Of a stretch of DNA of 64,000 nt, positions 35,041 through 42,875 are shown one piece after another (the stretch's first letter is position 1; every line of letters starts with the position of its first letter). Below the pieces are notes generated by a model. That model was given only the letters and a program-made list of their open reading frames with translations, was not told where the DNA came from and ran no database searches. This stretch comes from Sinorhizobium psoraleae (GTDB lineage Bacteria; Pseudomonadota; Alphaproteobacteria; Rhizobiales; Rhizobiaceae). The position numbers were made by a program, and so were the translations under genes. The stretch spans positions 141,830 to 205,829 of the forward strand of contig NZ_JABEKV010000007.1 of assembly GCF_013283645.1 (NCBI RefSeq), in the 5' to 3' direction.

Positions 35041-36099
35041 TTAGCCTCTGTGCCAGAGTAGGCCTAGCACCATGAAAACTGCAAGAAATCCAGTTGCCAG
35101 TAGCGCAAGGACGATCACCGACGGCCTGACGCCGGCGAACTGCCTCACTGACGTCTTCAGGCCGACGGCTGCTAGCGCGGTTAGCAGTGCCCAGCGCGAA
35201 AGGTCGGCAGCAACGTCGCCGATTGCCGCCGGCAGAAGTCCGAATGATTTGAGAGCGGCGAGCAATGCAAAGCCCAAAACGAACCCCGGTATCAATCGGC
35301 CCGCTGTTCGCGGCTTGTGACTGTCACCCGCTCCCAATCTTGTTACCAGAATTGACGTAGCGATTATCGTCGGTGCGAGCAAACTCACGCGAATGATCTT
35401 GACGAGGGTCGCAATCTCGCCGGTCTCATCCGAGATTGCAAAGCCGGCGCCGACGACTTGGGCGACATCATGGATTGTTCCGCCGATGAACACGCCGGCC
35501 TCTCTTGTGTCAAACTGCAACTGGGCCGCCAGCAGTGGATAGAGAACCATTGCGGAGGTCGACAGCACGGTTATGGCCACGATCGTCAGGGCGAGATCTC
35601 TATCGCTGTTCTCTCGCGGGGGAAGGACAGCGTTTAAAGCCGCAGCCGCCGAGGCTCCGCAGATCGCAACGGCGCCTCCCGTTAGAAGCGACAGCCGCCA
35701 ATCCATATCGGCGGCTTTGCCCGCCACCATGGCGAACAATATGGTGGAAACAAGCGCGGCTATCACCAGACAGAGCAGACTAACCCCAAGATCACTCAAC
35801 ACTTCCAGCGATACCCTTGCACCCAGCATTGCCACGCCGAAACGAAGCACGATGCGACTGGTTAAATGGATGCCCGCCATGGTCCTGGTGCCGCTTTCCG
35901 ACAGAAAGCTGAGAGACATACCCAAGAGCAGCGCCATCAACGTCGCGGGTGCCCCGTAGTGTTCGGAAAGAAATTGCGCCGAGATCGCGATCAATGCCGC
36001 CACGGCCAAACCGGGAAAATATTCAGCCGCGGACGCTCTCAAGGATCGGCCTTCCTGGCGAGCGGAGTTCGTCGGGAAACGGTCGGTTTGATCGGCCAT
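35041..36099 (-). CDS. yeiH: YeiH-family membrane transporter (putative sulfate/sulfite exporter)
   Basis: 352 residues from the ATG at 36099 (MADQTDRFPTNSARQEG). About ten membrane helices are visible, with family blocks YFPGLAVAALIAISAQFLSE, RFGVAMLGARVSLEVL, LLTGGAVAICGASAAAALN, AVFIGGTIHDVAQVVGAG-like GVFIGGTIHDVAQVVG, and LKTSVRQFAGVRPSVIV. UPF0324/YeiH proteins are inner-membrane carriers often placed beside LysR regulators; members near taurine or cysteate genes have been proposed to export sulfite or sulfate. Here it is divergent from a LysR gene 191 bp away, which probably controls it. Substrate is inferred only. Confidence 0.85.
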   Translation of the reverse strand: MADQTDRFPTNSARQEGRSLRASAAEYFPGLAVAALIAISAQFLSEHYGAPATLMALLLGMSLSFLSESGTRTMAGIHLTSRIVLRFGVAMLGARVSLEVLSDLGVSLLCLVIAALVSTILFAMVAGKAADMDWRLSLLTGGAVAICGASAAAALNAVLPPRENSDRDLALTIVAITVLSTSAMVLYPLLAAQLQFDTREAGVFIGGTIHDVAQVVGAGFAISDETGEIATLVKIIRVSLLAPTIIATSILVTRLGAGDSHKPRTAGRLIPGFVLGFALLAALKSFGLLPAAIGDVAADLSRWALLTALAAVGLKTSVRQFAGVRPSVIVLALLATGFLAVFMVLGLLWHRG

Positions 36100-36290
36100 G
36101 GTGTCAATCCATGACTCTGACGAACAAAACGAGGTCACCCTCGGTTGAACTGGAATGCGTGCAATTTCGGCGGTCGCAAGGGAACATCGTCCTCTCCCGG
36201 ATGCATCGGAGCGACCCGGAGATGACAACATTTTTTTGATATGATAAACGCGCTTGGAAACACGATATTAATCGTCATTTGCGATCGAAG

Positions 36291-37172
36291 ATGAATCTGG
36301 ATCTCATCGATACCTTCCTCGATTTGCTCGAGACCGGCAATTTTAACCGAACTGCAGAGCGGCTCGAAACGACGCAGTCCACCATCAGCGGTCGCGTCAA
36401 GGCGCTCGAGCAGGCTGTCGGTGCGAAACTGTTCCAGCGCGGGCGGGCGGGTGCGATACCGACACCGTCCGGTCTTCGGTTTGAACAGCATGCGCGGGCG
36501 CTGAAGGCTGGCTGGGCGCACGCACGCCGCGACATCGGAGGGCTGGAGCGCTACGAAGGCTCGTTAAGGGTCTCCGGTCAGTTCAGCTTGATGCGCACCC
36601 TCTTTCTGGACTGGATCGGCGAACTGCACGCGATCAACAAGCACGTCGCGCTGCACCTGGAGGCGGATTATTCGATGCAGATCATCGCTGATCTGGCCAA
36701 TGGCGCGACCGATATTGGAGTCGTCTTCGCTCCGAAATTCCTTCCCGACCTCAGCATCGAGGAGATTGGTGCCCAGCGGCTGGTGATGGTATCCACCGAA
36801 TTCGCGAACGTCGCCGATGTCACCGCCGACCGATATATCCGCGCATCCTACACAGCCTATATCGAACGTGCACATGCCGAGCTCCTGCCCCACCTCGCCC
36901 ATCCGGCTTTAACGGTGGGCTTCGAAGAATTGGCCATCGGCATCATGAAGCGCTTCGGCGGTACGACCTACCTCCCGGAGCATGCCCTCGATTATCTCGC
37001 AAGTTCCGGTGTTTCGGCGAAGGTCGTTGAGGATGCTCCCGATATCCATCAGCCGGTCTATGTGGCGATGCAGAGGCGTCGCAAACACGATCCGTTGGTG
37101 CACCGCGCGATCCTTGCGCTGAAAAGCGTTGCAGATCGCCATTTCAAGATTTCGAACCTGAAGGATGCCTGA
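36291..37172 (+). CDS. LysR-type transcriptional regulator
   Basis: 293 residues from the ATG at 36291. The N-terminal winged helix is LIDTFLDLLETGNFNRTAER and TTQSTISGRVKALEQAVG, followed by LFQRGRAGAIPTPSGLRF; the rest is a periplasmic-binding-protein-like effector domain (DIGVVFAPKFLPDLSIEEIG). It is divergent from the YeiH exporter and convergent with the reductase gene of the catabolic cluster. The 13-bp T-N11-A palindrome at 38491-38503, between the divergent arms of that cluster, is a possible target, as is the yeiH intergenic space. The inducer is unknown. Confidence 0.9.
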   Translation: MNLDLIDTFLDLLETGNFNRTAERLETTQSTISGRVKALEQAVGAKLFQRGRAGAIPTPSGLRFEQHARALKAGWAHARRDIGGLERYEGSLRVSGQFSLMRTLFLDWIGELHAINKHVALHLEADYSMQIIADLANGATDIGVVFAPKFLPDLSIEEIGAQRLVMVSTEFANVADVTADRYIRASYTAYIERAHAELLPHLAHPALTVGFEELAIGIMKRFGGTTYLPEHALDYLASSGVSAKVVEDAPDIHQPVYVAMQRRRKHDPLVHRAILALKSVADRHFKISNLKDA

Positions 37173-37208
37173 GACCTCCGATCTTCAAACATCCCGCAGC
37201 GTCCGTTC

Positions 37209-38273
37209 TTATGCGTCTATGGATACGGAGCCCACCGGGCGGCTGCAGCAGGCAAGGACGTATCCTTCCGACCTGTCGCAAGCCGGCAATCCGCCAAGGT
37301 CCTGCATGTCCACTTCTCCCTGCGTCAATTTCACCTTGCAGCTTCCACAAACGCCTTGGTGACAGGAACTCTCGATCCAGATGCCGGCGTTTAGCGCTGC
37401 TTCCAAAATTGTTGCCCCGGGCGCGCAGGTTCCGTGTTTGCCAGAGAGTGAGAAGTATACCTCCCCACCTAGCCTACCCGGATTTTCGATCGGGATCCTC
37501 TCGCCAAAGCTTTCCTCGTGTAGAGCCCCGATTTGCACCTCTGCAGCTATGGCCCGGGCCGCGTTCATAAAGCCCTCCGGTCCGCACATGAAAATCTCGC
37601 GTTCCGAAAGATCGGGGACAAGCGACTGCATCAAAGAGGCACTCATTTTTCCCACCCGTCCATGGAAGCAAGCTTCCTCGCCGGCGTCGCCCACGACCAG
37701 GTGCACCTTGATGGTACGAAAACGTTTTCCGATGAATTCGAGCTGATCTCGAAAAATAATGTCTTTCGGGGTGCGCGCGAAATGGACGAACTCCACGTCG
37801 GTCTGATCGACGACGTCGGTGATGTATTGCAGCATCGACATAACCGGGGTCACGCCCGAGCCGCCGGAGAGGAAGAGCGGCTTCCGGGAAGGAATATCGA
37901 AATAGTTGAAGCGACCCCCTATATCGGCAATGTCGACGGACATCCCGGCGCACATATGGTCATTCAGCCAGTTCGACACGAGCCCGCCAGACACACGCTT
38001 GACAGTAATCTGGATATTGTGAGGACGGGTGGGCGTCGAAGAGATGGAATAGGCGCGGGGGCAGAGTTTTCCATCAATCTTGAACCTGAAGCTGACATAC
38101 TGCCCCGGCTTGAAATCGAAGCTCCTGCTCTGGCTGTCTTCAAACACGAACGTCTTGCTATCATGCGTCTCGTCGACCACGGCTTTGCACACCAACGTTG
38201 CCGGACCACCGCGGTAGCATGGTTGCTGGTTGGCTGCGGAAAGGGAGAAGGGAAAACGTGTTTCCATAAGCAT
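37209..38273 (-). CDS. Flavin/2Fe-2S oxygenase reductase component
   Basis: 354 residues from the ATG at 38273, with AGAGGTG 5 bp ahead. The FAD domain carries RAYSISSTPT and the NAD(P)H domain GGSGVTPVMSMLQYI with MCGPEGFM near its end. The C-terminal plant-type ferredoxin domain has SSCHQGVCGSCKVKLTQGEV and a last Cys in YVLACC, so the chain NAD(P)H to FAD to 2Fe-2S is complete. Such proteins, like GbcB of glycine-betaine demethylation or the reductases of Rieske oxygenases, pass electrons to an oxygenase. It is divergent from the amidohydrolase-Rieske-dehydrogenase genes. Its oxygenase partner is not in the window. Confidence 0.9.
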   Translation of the reverse strand: MLMETRFPFSLSAANQQPCYRGGPATLVCKAVVDETHDSKTFVFEDSQSRSFDFKPGQYVSFRFKIDGKLCPRAYSISSTPTRPHNIQITVKRVSGGLVSNWLNDHMCAGMSVDIADIGGRFNYFDIPSRKPLFLSGGSGVTPVMSMLQYITDVVDQTDVEFVHFARTPKDIIFRDQLEFIGKRFRTIKVHLVVGDAGEEACFHGRVGKMSASLMQSLVPDLSEREIFMCGPEGFMNAARAIAAEVQIGALHEESFGERIPIENPGRLGGEVYFSLSGKHGTCAPGATILEAALNAGIWIESSCHQGVCGSCKVKLTQGEVDMQDLGGLPACDRSEGYVLACCSRPVGSVSIDA

Positions 38274-38488
38274 CAAGGCACCTCTGACTCTGTGCCACAG
38301 CTATATCAAGTTCGGCGAAGCGGATTGAGCGAGCAAAACCCCCTTTTCAATCGTTAAATGCGATCACCACGGCTGTGATTGCAGCGTAGATGTAGCAACC
38401 CGCCTCACAAGCACTGCAGGCGAGCGGCGCTCCTTTCCAAATGACCAAATGACCTGCGCCGCCAACGGAGGACTCGGGTTCGCCATTC

Positions 38489-38505
38489 AATCGCAAACTG
38501 CGATT
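38489..38505. promoter_or_regulatory. LysR-type T-N11-A palindrome in the divergent promoter region
   Basis: AATCGCA-AAC-TGCGATT is a perfect 7-bp inverted repeat with the internal T-N11-A pattern favoured by LysR regulators (TCGCAAACTGCGA). It lies in the 337-bp space between the reductase and the amidohydrolase. Nearby, CAAATGAC is repeated twice 9 bp apart. Confidence 0.45.
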
Positions 38506-38610
38506 AATAACCAGGTTTTGCGCCATTTATCGAATGGGCGAATTGCTGTCCTATGGTGCTGCGTCAATCACGCGCATCGAGTTTCGACCCACTTGGGGAG
38601 GGAAAATATC

Positions 38611-39693
38611 TTGTTCATCGTCGATTGCGATTGCCATAACTACTGGTGCAGCGCGACCGTCCTGGAGCCGTACATGGATGGCTTCTTCAAGGACATGTTT
38701 GTTCGTGGCGAAAAGACGGGCCCACGCGGCGCATTTCCGCACGGCCACCGTCCCTGGTTTCACCCAGAGGGCTTTTCACGCCATGACGTCAACCCGGTCG
38801 AGGACGACGACAACTACGCCATCATGAAGGAAAAGCACCTCGATAAATACAATATCGATGTGGCGATCCTGACCGGTGACGAGCCGATCGAGGCGTCTAC
38901 CTTGGCAAACCCCTATTACGCCAATGCGCTCTGTAGGGCTTACAACGATTACATGATCGACTATTGGCTACCCAAGGACAGCCGCTTCTGGGGATCGATC
39001 ATTGTTGCCCCGCAGGACCCGAAACTGGCAGCTGAGGAAATCCGGCGTATCGGCTCGCATCCACGAATTGTCCAGGTTCTGGTAAGCCATGGTGCCCAGC
39101 GACCCTACGGCGACCCATTCTATCATCCCATTTACGAGGCTTGCGCTGAAATGGGACTGCCGTTCGCCATGCATCTCGGCGGTCAGGGTGGGGTGAATTC
39201 GACTCCCATCGGAGCGGGGCCCTCGACCTTCTTCTGGGAAACCCATGCAATCCTCCCGCAGTCGGCCATGACACATCTGGCCTCCCTGATCGCCCAAGGG
39301 GTCTTCGAAAAGTGGCCGAGCCTGAAAGTCGTGATCATCGAGTGCGGCGTCGCTTGGGTGCCGTCGGTGCTGTGGAGGCTGGACGCAAACTACAAGGCGT
39401 TGCGCAAGGAAACCCCCTGGTTGAGGCGCTTGCCTTCGGAATATTTCAAATCGAACATCCGCATGTCCACCCAACCTCTCGAGCAGCCGGAGAACATTCA
39501 GCACCTGTGGGCAACCTTGGAGGCGATGGACGGCGAGAACACACTGCTGTTCGCCTCCGACTATCCGCATTGGGACTATGACGACGTCACAAAGCTGCAC
39601 ATCCCCCCTGCCTGGCGCGAGAAGGTACTTGGCCTGAACGCGCTTGACGTTTACCGGCGCATTCCCCGTCCGGCCGCGATCGCAGCAGAGTAG
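38611..39693 (+). CDS. Amidohydrolase-2 family metal-dependent hydrolase/decarboxylase
   Basis: 360 residues from TTG 38611; GGGGAGGG lies about 8 bp ahead and the next residues FIVDCDCHNYWCSA give the expected D-x-H metal motif of the ACMSD-like amidohydrolase family. Further metal or catalytic positions are in PFAMHLGGQGG (His) and LLFASDYPHWDYDD (Asp, last strand). WRLDANYKALRKETPWLRRL and MSTQPLEQPE are typical of the COG2159 group. Members hydrolyse or decarboxylate small aromatic or amide compounds with Zn or Mn. It is the first gene of an operon with the Rieske ferredoxin and aldehyde dehydrogenase; the substrate is unknown. Confidence 0.85.
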   Translation: MFIVDCDCHNYWCSATVLEPYMDGFFKDMFVRGEKTGPRGAFPHGHRPWFHPEGFSRHDVNPVEDDDNYAIMKEKHLDKYNIDVAILTGDEPIEASTLANPYYANALCRAYNDYMIDYWLPKDSRFWGSIIVAPQDPKLAAEEIRRIGSHPRIVQVLVSHGAQRPYGDPFYHPIYEACAEMGLPFAMHLGGQGGVNSTPIGAGPSTFFWETHAILPQSAMTHLASLIAQGVFEKWPSLKVVIIECGVAWVPSVLWRLDANYKALRKETPWLRRLPSEYFKSNIRMSTQPLEQPENIQHLWATLEAMDGENTLLFASDYPHWDYDDVTKLHIPPAWREKVLGLNALDVYRRIPRPAAIAAE

Positions 39694-39704
39694 GGGGACC
39701 GGAA

Positions 39705-40058
39705 ATGGCTTCAAAGCAGTTTGCATGCAAGGCTTCGGAGGTTCCTGCCGATGCTGCCAAGATCGTCAAGTTCGGCAATTTGTCGCTTGGTATCTTCAGG
39801 GTTGAGGGCGGATACCACGCGCTTCTGAACGTGTGCCCCCATAAGGGAGCAGCCCTTTGTCAAGGGCCCGTTTGCGGGACCACGAAGCAGACGGACAAGG
39901 CGGAGTTCGTTTATGAGCGGGCAGGCGAATTGGTTCGTTGCGCTTGGCACGGATGGGAATTCGATATCCGGACGGGCGAGTTCCTGGTCGATCCCCGTGT
40001 GAAAGCCCGCACCTTTCCGGTTTCCGTCGAAAACGAAGACATCTTCGTTCACGTTTAG
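39705..40058 (+). CDS. Rieske [2Fe-2S] ferredoxin
   Basis: 117 residues. The two Rieske boxes are CPHKGAALCQG (C-x-H) and CAWHGWEFDIRTGEFL (C-x2-H), separated by an insert of about 45 residues. The whole protein is one Rieske domain with no catalytic iron domain, so it is an electron-carrier subunit. It begins 11 bp after the amidohydrolase stop and GGGGGA precedes the ATG, so it is in the same operon. It would shuttle electrons from the divergent reductase to a separate oxygenase, or act as a small subunit of one. Confidence 0.9.
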   Translation: MASKQFACKASEVPADAAKIVKFGNLSLGIFRVEGGYHALLNVCPHKGAALCQGPVCGTTKQTDKAEFVYERAGELVRCAWHGWEFDIRTGEFLVDPRVKARTFPVSVENEDIFVHV

Positions 40059-40076
40059 CTAATAGAGGCGTCGCCT

Positions 40077-41612
40077 ATGCAAAGTTATCAAACTCGCGAA
40101 ATGGCGACGCCGCTCTGTCAGCCGGCCGCTTCGCATTTCATCGACGGCACTTTTATGGAGGATAACACCGGCCCTGAGATCCTCTCCGTAAATCCGGTGA
40201 ATGGTGAGATCATAGCCAAGTTGCACGGCGCGACTTCCGCCATGATCGAGAAGGCAATTGGCTCGGCGAACCGGGCGCAGAAGGAATGGGCCCGGAAAGA
40301 GCCGGCGGAGCGGGGCCGCGTCCTCCGTCGCGCCGCCGAGATCATGCGGGCGCGAAACAGGGAACTGTCGGTTCTCGAAACGCACGATACAGGCAAGCCA
40401 ATTTCTGAAACCCTGGTGGCGGACGCTGCCAGTGGCGCCGATTGCCTCGAGTACTTTGGCGCAATCGCGGCGACACTCGCGGGACACAGCATCGACTTCG
40501 GCGAGGATTGGGTCTACACCCGGCGAGAACCGCTTGGAGTGTGTCTCGGAATAGGGGCTTGGAACTACCCGATCCAGATTGCGGCCTGGAAAGCCGCCCC
40601 CGCGCTTGCCTGCGGGAATGCCATGATCTTCAAGCCATCGGAAGTGACGCCATTGTCAGCGCTCAAGCTCGCGGAAATTCTGACTGAAGCGGGGCTGCCT
40701 CCTGGCGTTTTCAATGTTGTGCAAGGTGCCGGTGATGTTGGAGCTGAGCTCGCCACCCATCCGGCGATCGCCAAAGTCTCTCTCACAGGCTCGGTCAAGA
40801 CTGGCGCAACGGTCGCCTCGGCGGCCATGGCCGGCATCCGGCCAGTGACGATGGAGCTCGGTGGAAAGTCTGCGCTGATCGTCTTCGACGATGCAGATGT
40901 TGAAGCAGCCGTCAGCGGCGCAATTCTCGGGAACTTTTACTCGGCTGGCCAGATCTGTTCCAACGGAACGCGAGTCTTCCTCCAGCGCGGAATTAGGGAA
41001 GCCTTCCTTGCGCGCTTGCTGGAGCGCGTCGAGGCTTTGAAGATTGGTGATCCGATGGACGAGGAGACCGGCCTCGGGCCGCTTGTCAGCGCGGCCCACC
41101 GCAACCGGGTTGCCGCATACGTCGCCCGTGCCGAGGTCGAGGGAGCGTACAAGGCGACGCCTCGGCGGAAGCTGCCGCCAGGGGATGCCTGGCACGAGCC
41201 CGTGGTGTTCACGAACGTTGCGGATTGGATGACGCTTGCTCAGGAAGAAGTCTTCGGCCCCGTCATGGCTGTCCTGGACTTCGATGACGAGAAAGATGTC
41301 GTCTCAAGGGCGAATGCCACGGAATTCGGGTTGGCGGCAGGCATATTCACGAGAGATCTCGTTCGCGCCCATAGGTTGGCGGCCGAGCTCGAAGCCGGAA
41401 CCGTGTGGATCAATGCTTACAACTTGACGCCAGCTGGCATGGCGTTCGGAGGAATTAAGCGATCAGGCATCGGTCGCGAAAACGGGCGTGCCGCTATCGA
41501 CCACTACACCCAGCTAAAATCTGTCTTCGTCAGCATGCAGACCTACCACGGGAAGGACGGTCGGAGTTCGAAACCTCAGACCGATCCGACGATTTTTCAT
41601 GAATGCGTATAG
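40077..41612 (+). CDS. betB: Betaine-aldehyde-type dehydrogenase
   Basis: 511 residues from the ATG at 40077 with AGAGG ahead, 18 bp after the Rieske gene. The protein is a complete NAD(P)-dependent aldehyde dehydrogenase: LGIGAWNYPIQIAAWKAAPA and KPSEVTPLSALKLAE (cofactor), SLTGSVKTGA, MELGGKSALIV with the general base Glu, and YSAGQICSNGTRVFL with the catalytic Cys (about residue 294). The pattern is closest to betaine aldehyde dehydrogenases. With a betaine-type binding protein downstream, oxidation of a trimethylamino aldehyde or related compound is likely, but not proved. The symbol denotes family resemblance. Confidence 0.85.
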   Translation: MQSYQTREMATPLCQPAASHFIDGTFMEDNTGPEILSVNPVNGEIIAKLHGATSAMIEKAIGSANRAQKEWARKEPAERGRVLRRAAEIMRARNRELSVLETHDTGKPISETLVADAASGADCLEYFGAIAATLAGHSIDFGEDWVYTRREPLGVCLGIGAWNYPIQIAAWKAAPALACGNAMIFKPSEVTPLSALKLAEILTEAGLPPGVFNVVQGAGDVGAELATHPAIAKVSLTGSVKTGATVASAAMAGIRPVTMELGGKSALIVFDDADVEAAVSGAILGNFYSAGQICSNGTRVFLQRGIREAFLARLLERVEALKIGDPMDEETGLGPLVSAAHRNRVAAYVARAEVEGAYKATPRRKLPPGDAWHEPVVFTNVADWMTLAQEEVFGPVMAVLDFDDEKDVVSRANATEFGLAAGIFTRDLVRAHRLAAELEAGTVWINAYNLTPAGMAFGGIKRSGIGRENGRAAIDHYTQLKSVFVSMQTYHGKDGRSSKPQTDPTIFHECV

Positions 41613-41741
41613 GCGACTGGCATTTGAGCAGTCTCCCGCAGAGAAGGTGAGGGCTCGCCGGAGCCCCCTCTAACGCCACAGCGACGGCGGTCACGCTGTG
41701 AGGTCAAACCGAGGAGAGGCCGCAAGTCAAAGGGGATTAGT

Positions 41742-42743
41742 ATGCTTGGAAAAGTACTCGCAGCTAGCAGTTTTGCCGTCGGCGTTGCCAGCCTGGCGCA
41801 GGCTGCATTTGCACAGGAATGTGGCGATGTCGTTATCGCCAACATGAATTGGCAGTCGATCGATGTCCTGGCGAATATAGACAAGATCATCCTCGAAAAC
41901 GGATATGGGTGTTCGGTAGAGATAACTATTGGCGACACGGTTTCGATCATGACGTCGATGGTCGAAAAGGGCGAACCCGATATAGCGCCGGAGGCGTGGC
42001 TCAATGCATTGCCTGAGATCGTCTCGAGAGGTGTCGCCGAAGGAAAGTTGATATCGGCTGGAAACGCGTTGAGCGACGGCGGTATTCAGGGGTGGTACAT
42101 CCCGAAGTACATTGCCGACGCCCATCCGGAGATCAAGACCGTTTCCGACGCACTGAAGCATCCCGAACTTTTCCCGGCCCCGGAGGACAGTTCGAAAGGC
42201 GCAGTCGTCAATGGTCCGTCGGGCTGGGGCGCATCGACTACAACCAGCCAGCTATACAAAGCTTACGAGGGCGACGCGAAAGGCTTCGTGCTGGTCGATC
42301 CTGGTTCGGCTGCGGGTTTGGACGGTTCTATCGCCAAGAACTACGAACGCAAGATCGGCTGGTTGGGCTATTACTGGTCACCGACTTCGCTGCTCGGAAA
42401 ATACTCAATGGTCAAGCTCGATTTTGACGCAGCACACGATGCTGCGGAATGGAAACGTTGCAACACGGTGACTGATTGCGACGATCCCAAGATAAATGAT
42501 TGGCCCATTGACAAGGTGGAGACGCTCGTCACCCGCAATTTTGCCGAACGAGCCGGTTCGGCGATGGATTACCTCAAGGCGCGCCGCTGGGACAATGCTA
42601 CGTTGAACAGCCTGCTTGCCTGGATGACCGATAACCAGGCGATGGGTGAGGATGCGGCAAGATACTTCCTGGAGAAGAATCCCGAGATCTGGACAAAGTG
42701 GCTTTCTCCCGAAGTCGCGGAGAAGGTGAAATCGTCGCTCTAA
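41742..42743 (+). CDS. Glycine-betaine/quaternary-amine ABC transporter substrate-binding protein
   Basis: 333 residues from the ATG at 41742 with AAAGGGGA ahead. A signal peptide (MLGKVLAASSFAVGVASLAQ then AAFAQE) directs export to the periplasm. The mature protein matches the OpuAC/ProX-type family: VVIANMNWQSIDVLANIDKI, EAWLNALPE, YIPKYIAD, WYSPTS-like GYYWSPTSLLGKYSMV. These proteins bind betaine, choline or related cations through a cage of aromatic residues. No permease or ATPase gene follows, so the protein must work with a transporter elsewhere. It lies 129 bp after betB, in the same direction, which ties the cluster to uptake of a quaternary amine. Confidence 0.88.
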   Translation: MLGKVLAASSFAVGVASLAQAAFAQECGDVVIANMNWQSIDVLANIDKIILENGYGCSVEITIGDTVSIMTSMVEKGEPDIAPEAWLNALPEIVSRGVAEGKLISAGNALSDGGIQGWYIPKYIADAHPEIKTVSDALKHPELFPAPEDSSKGAVVNGPSGWGASTTTSQLYKAYEGDAKGFVLVDPGSAAGLDGSIAKNYERKIGWLGYYWSPTSLLGKYSMVKLDFDAAHDAAEWKRCNTVTDCDDPKINDWPIDKVETLVTRNFAERAGSAMDYLKARRWDNATLNSLLAWMTDNQAMGEDAARYFLEKNPEIWTKWLSPEVAEKVKSSL

Positions 42744-42875
42744 CTCGCAACTCTACGATCGCCGCGGGGCGTCGGCGGATTTGCGACAGCGGCTAGCCTT
42801 TATCCCGGTTTTGTTGGAGTAGGAAGCTTTTCGCGGCGCCATGAGAAAACGCAACTTAGATCATCGGAGTAACAT

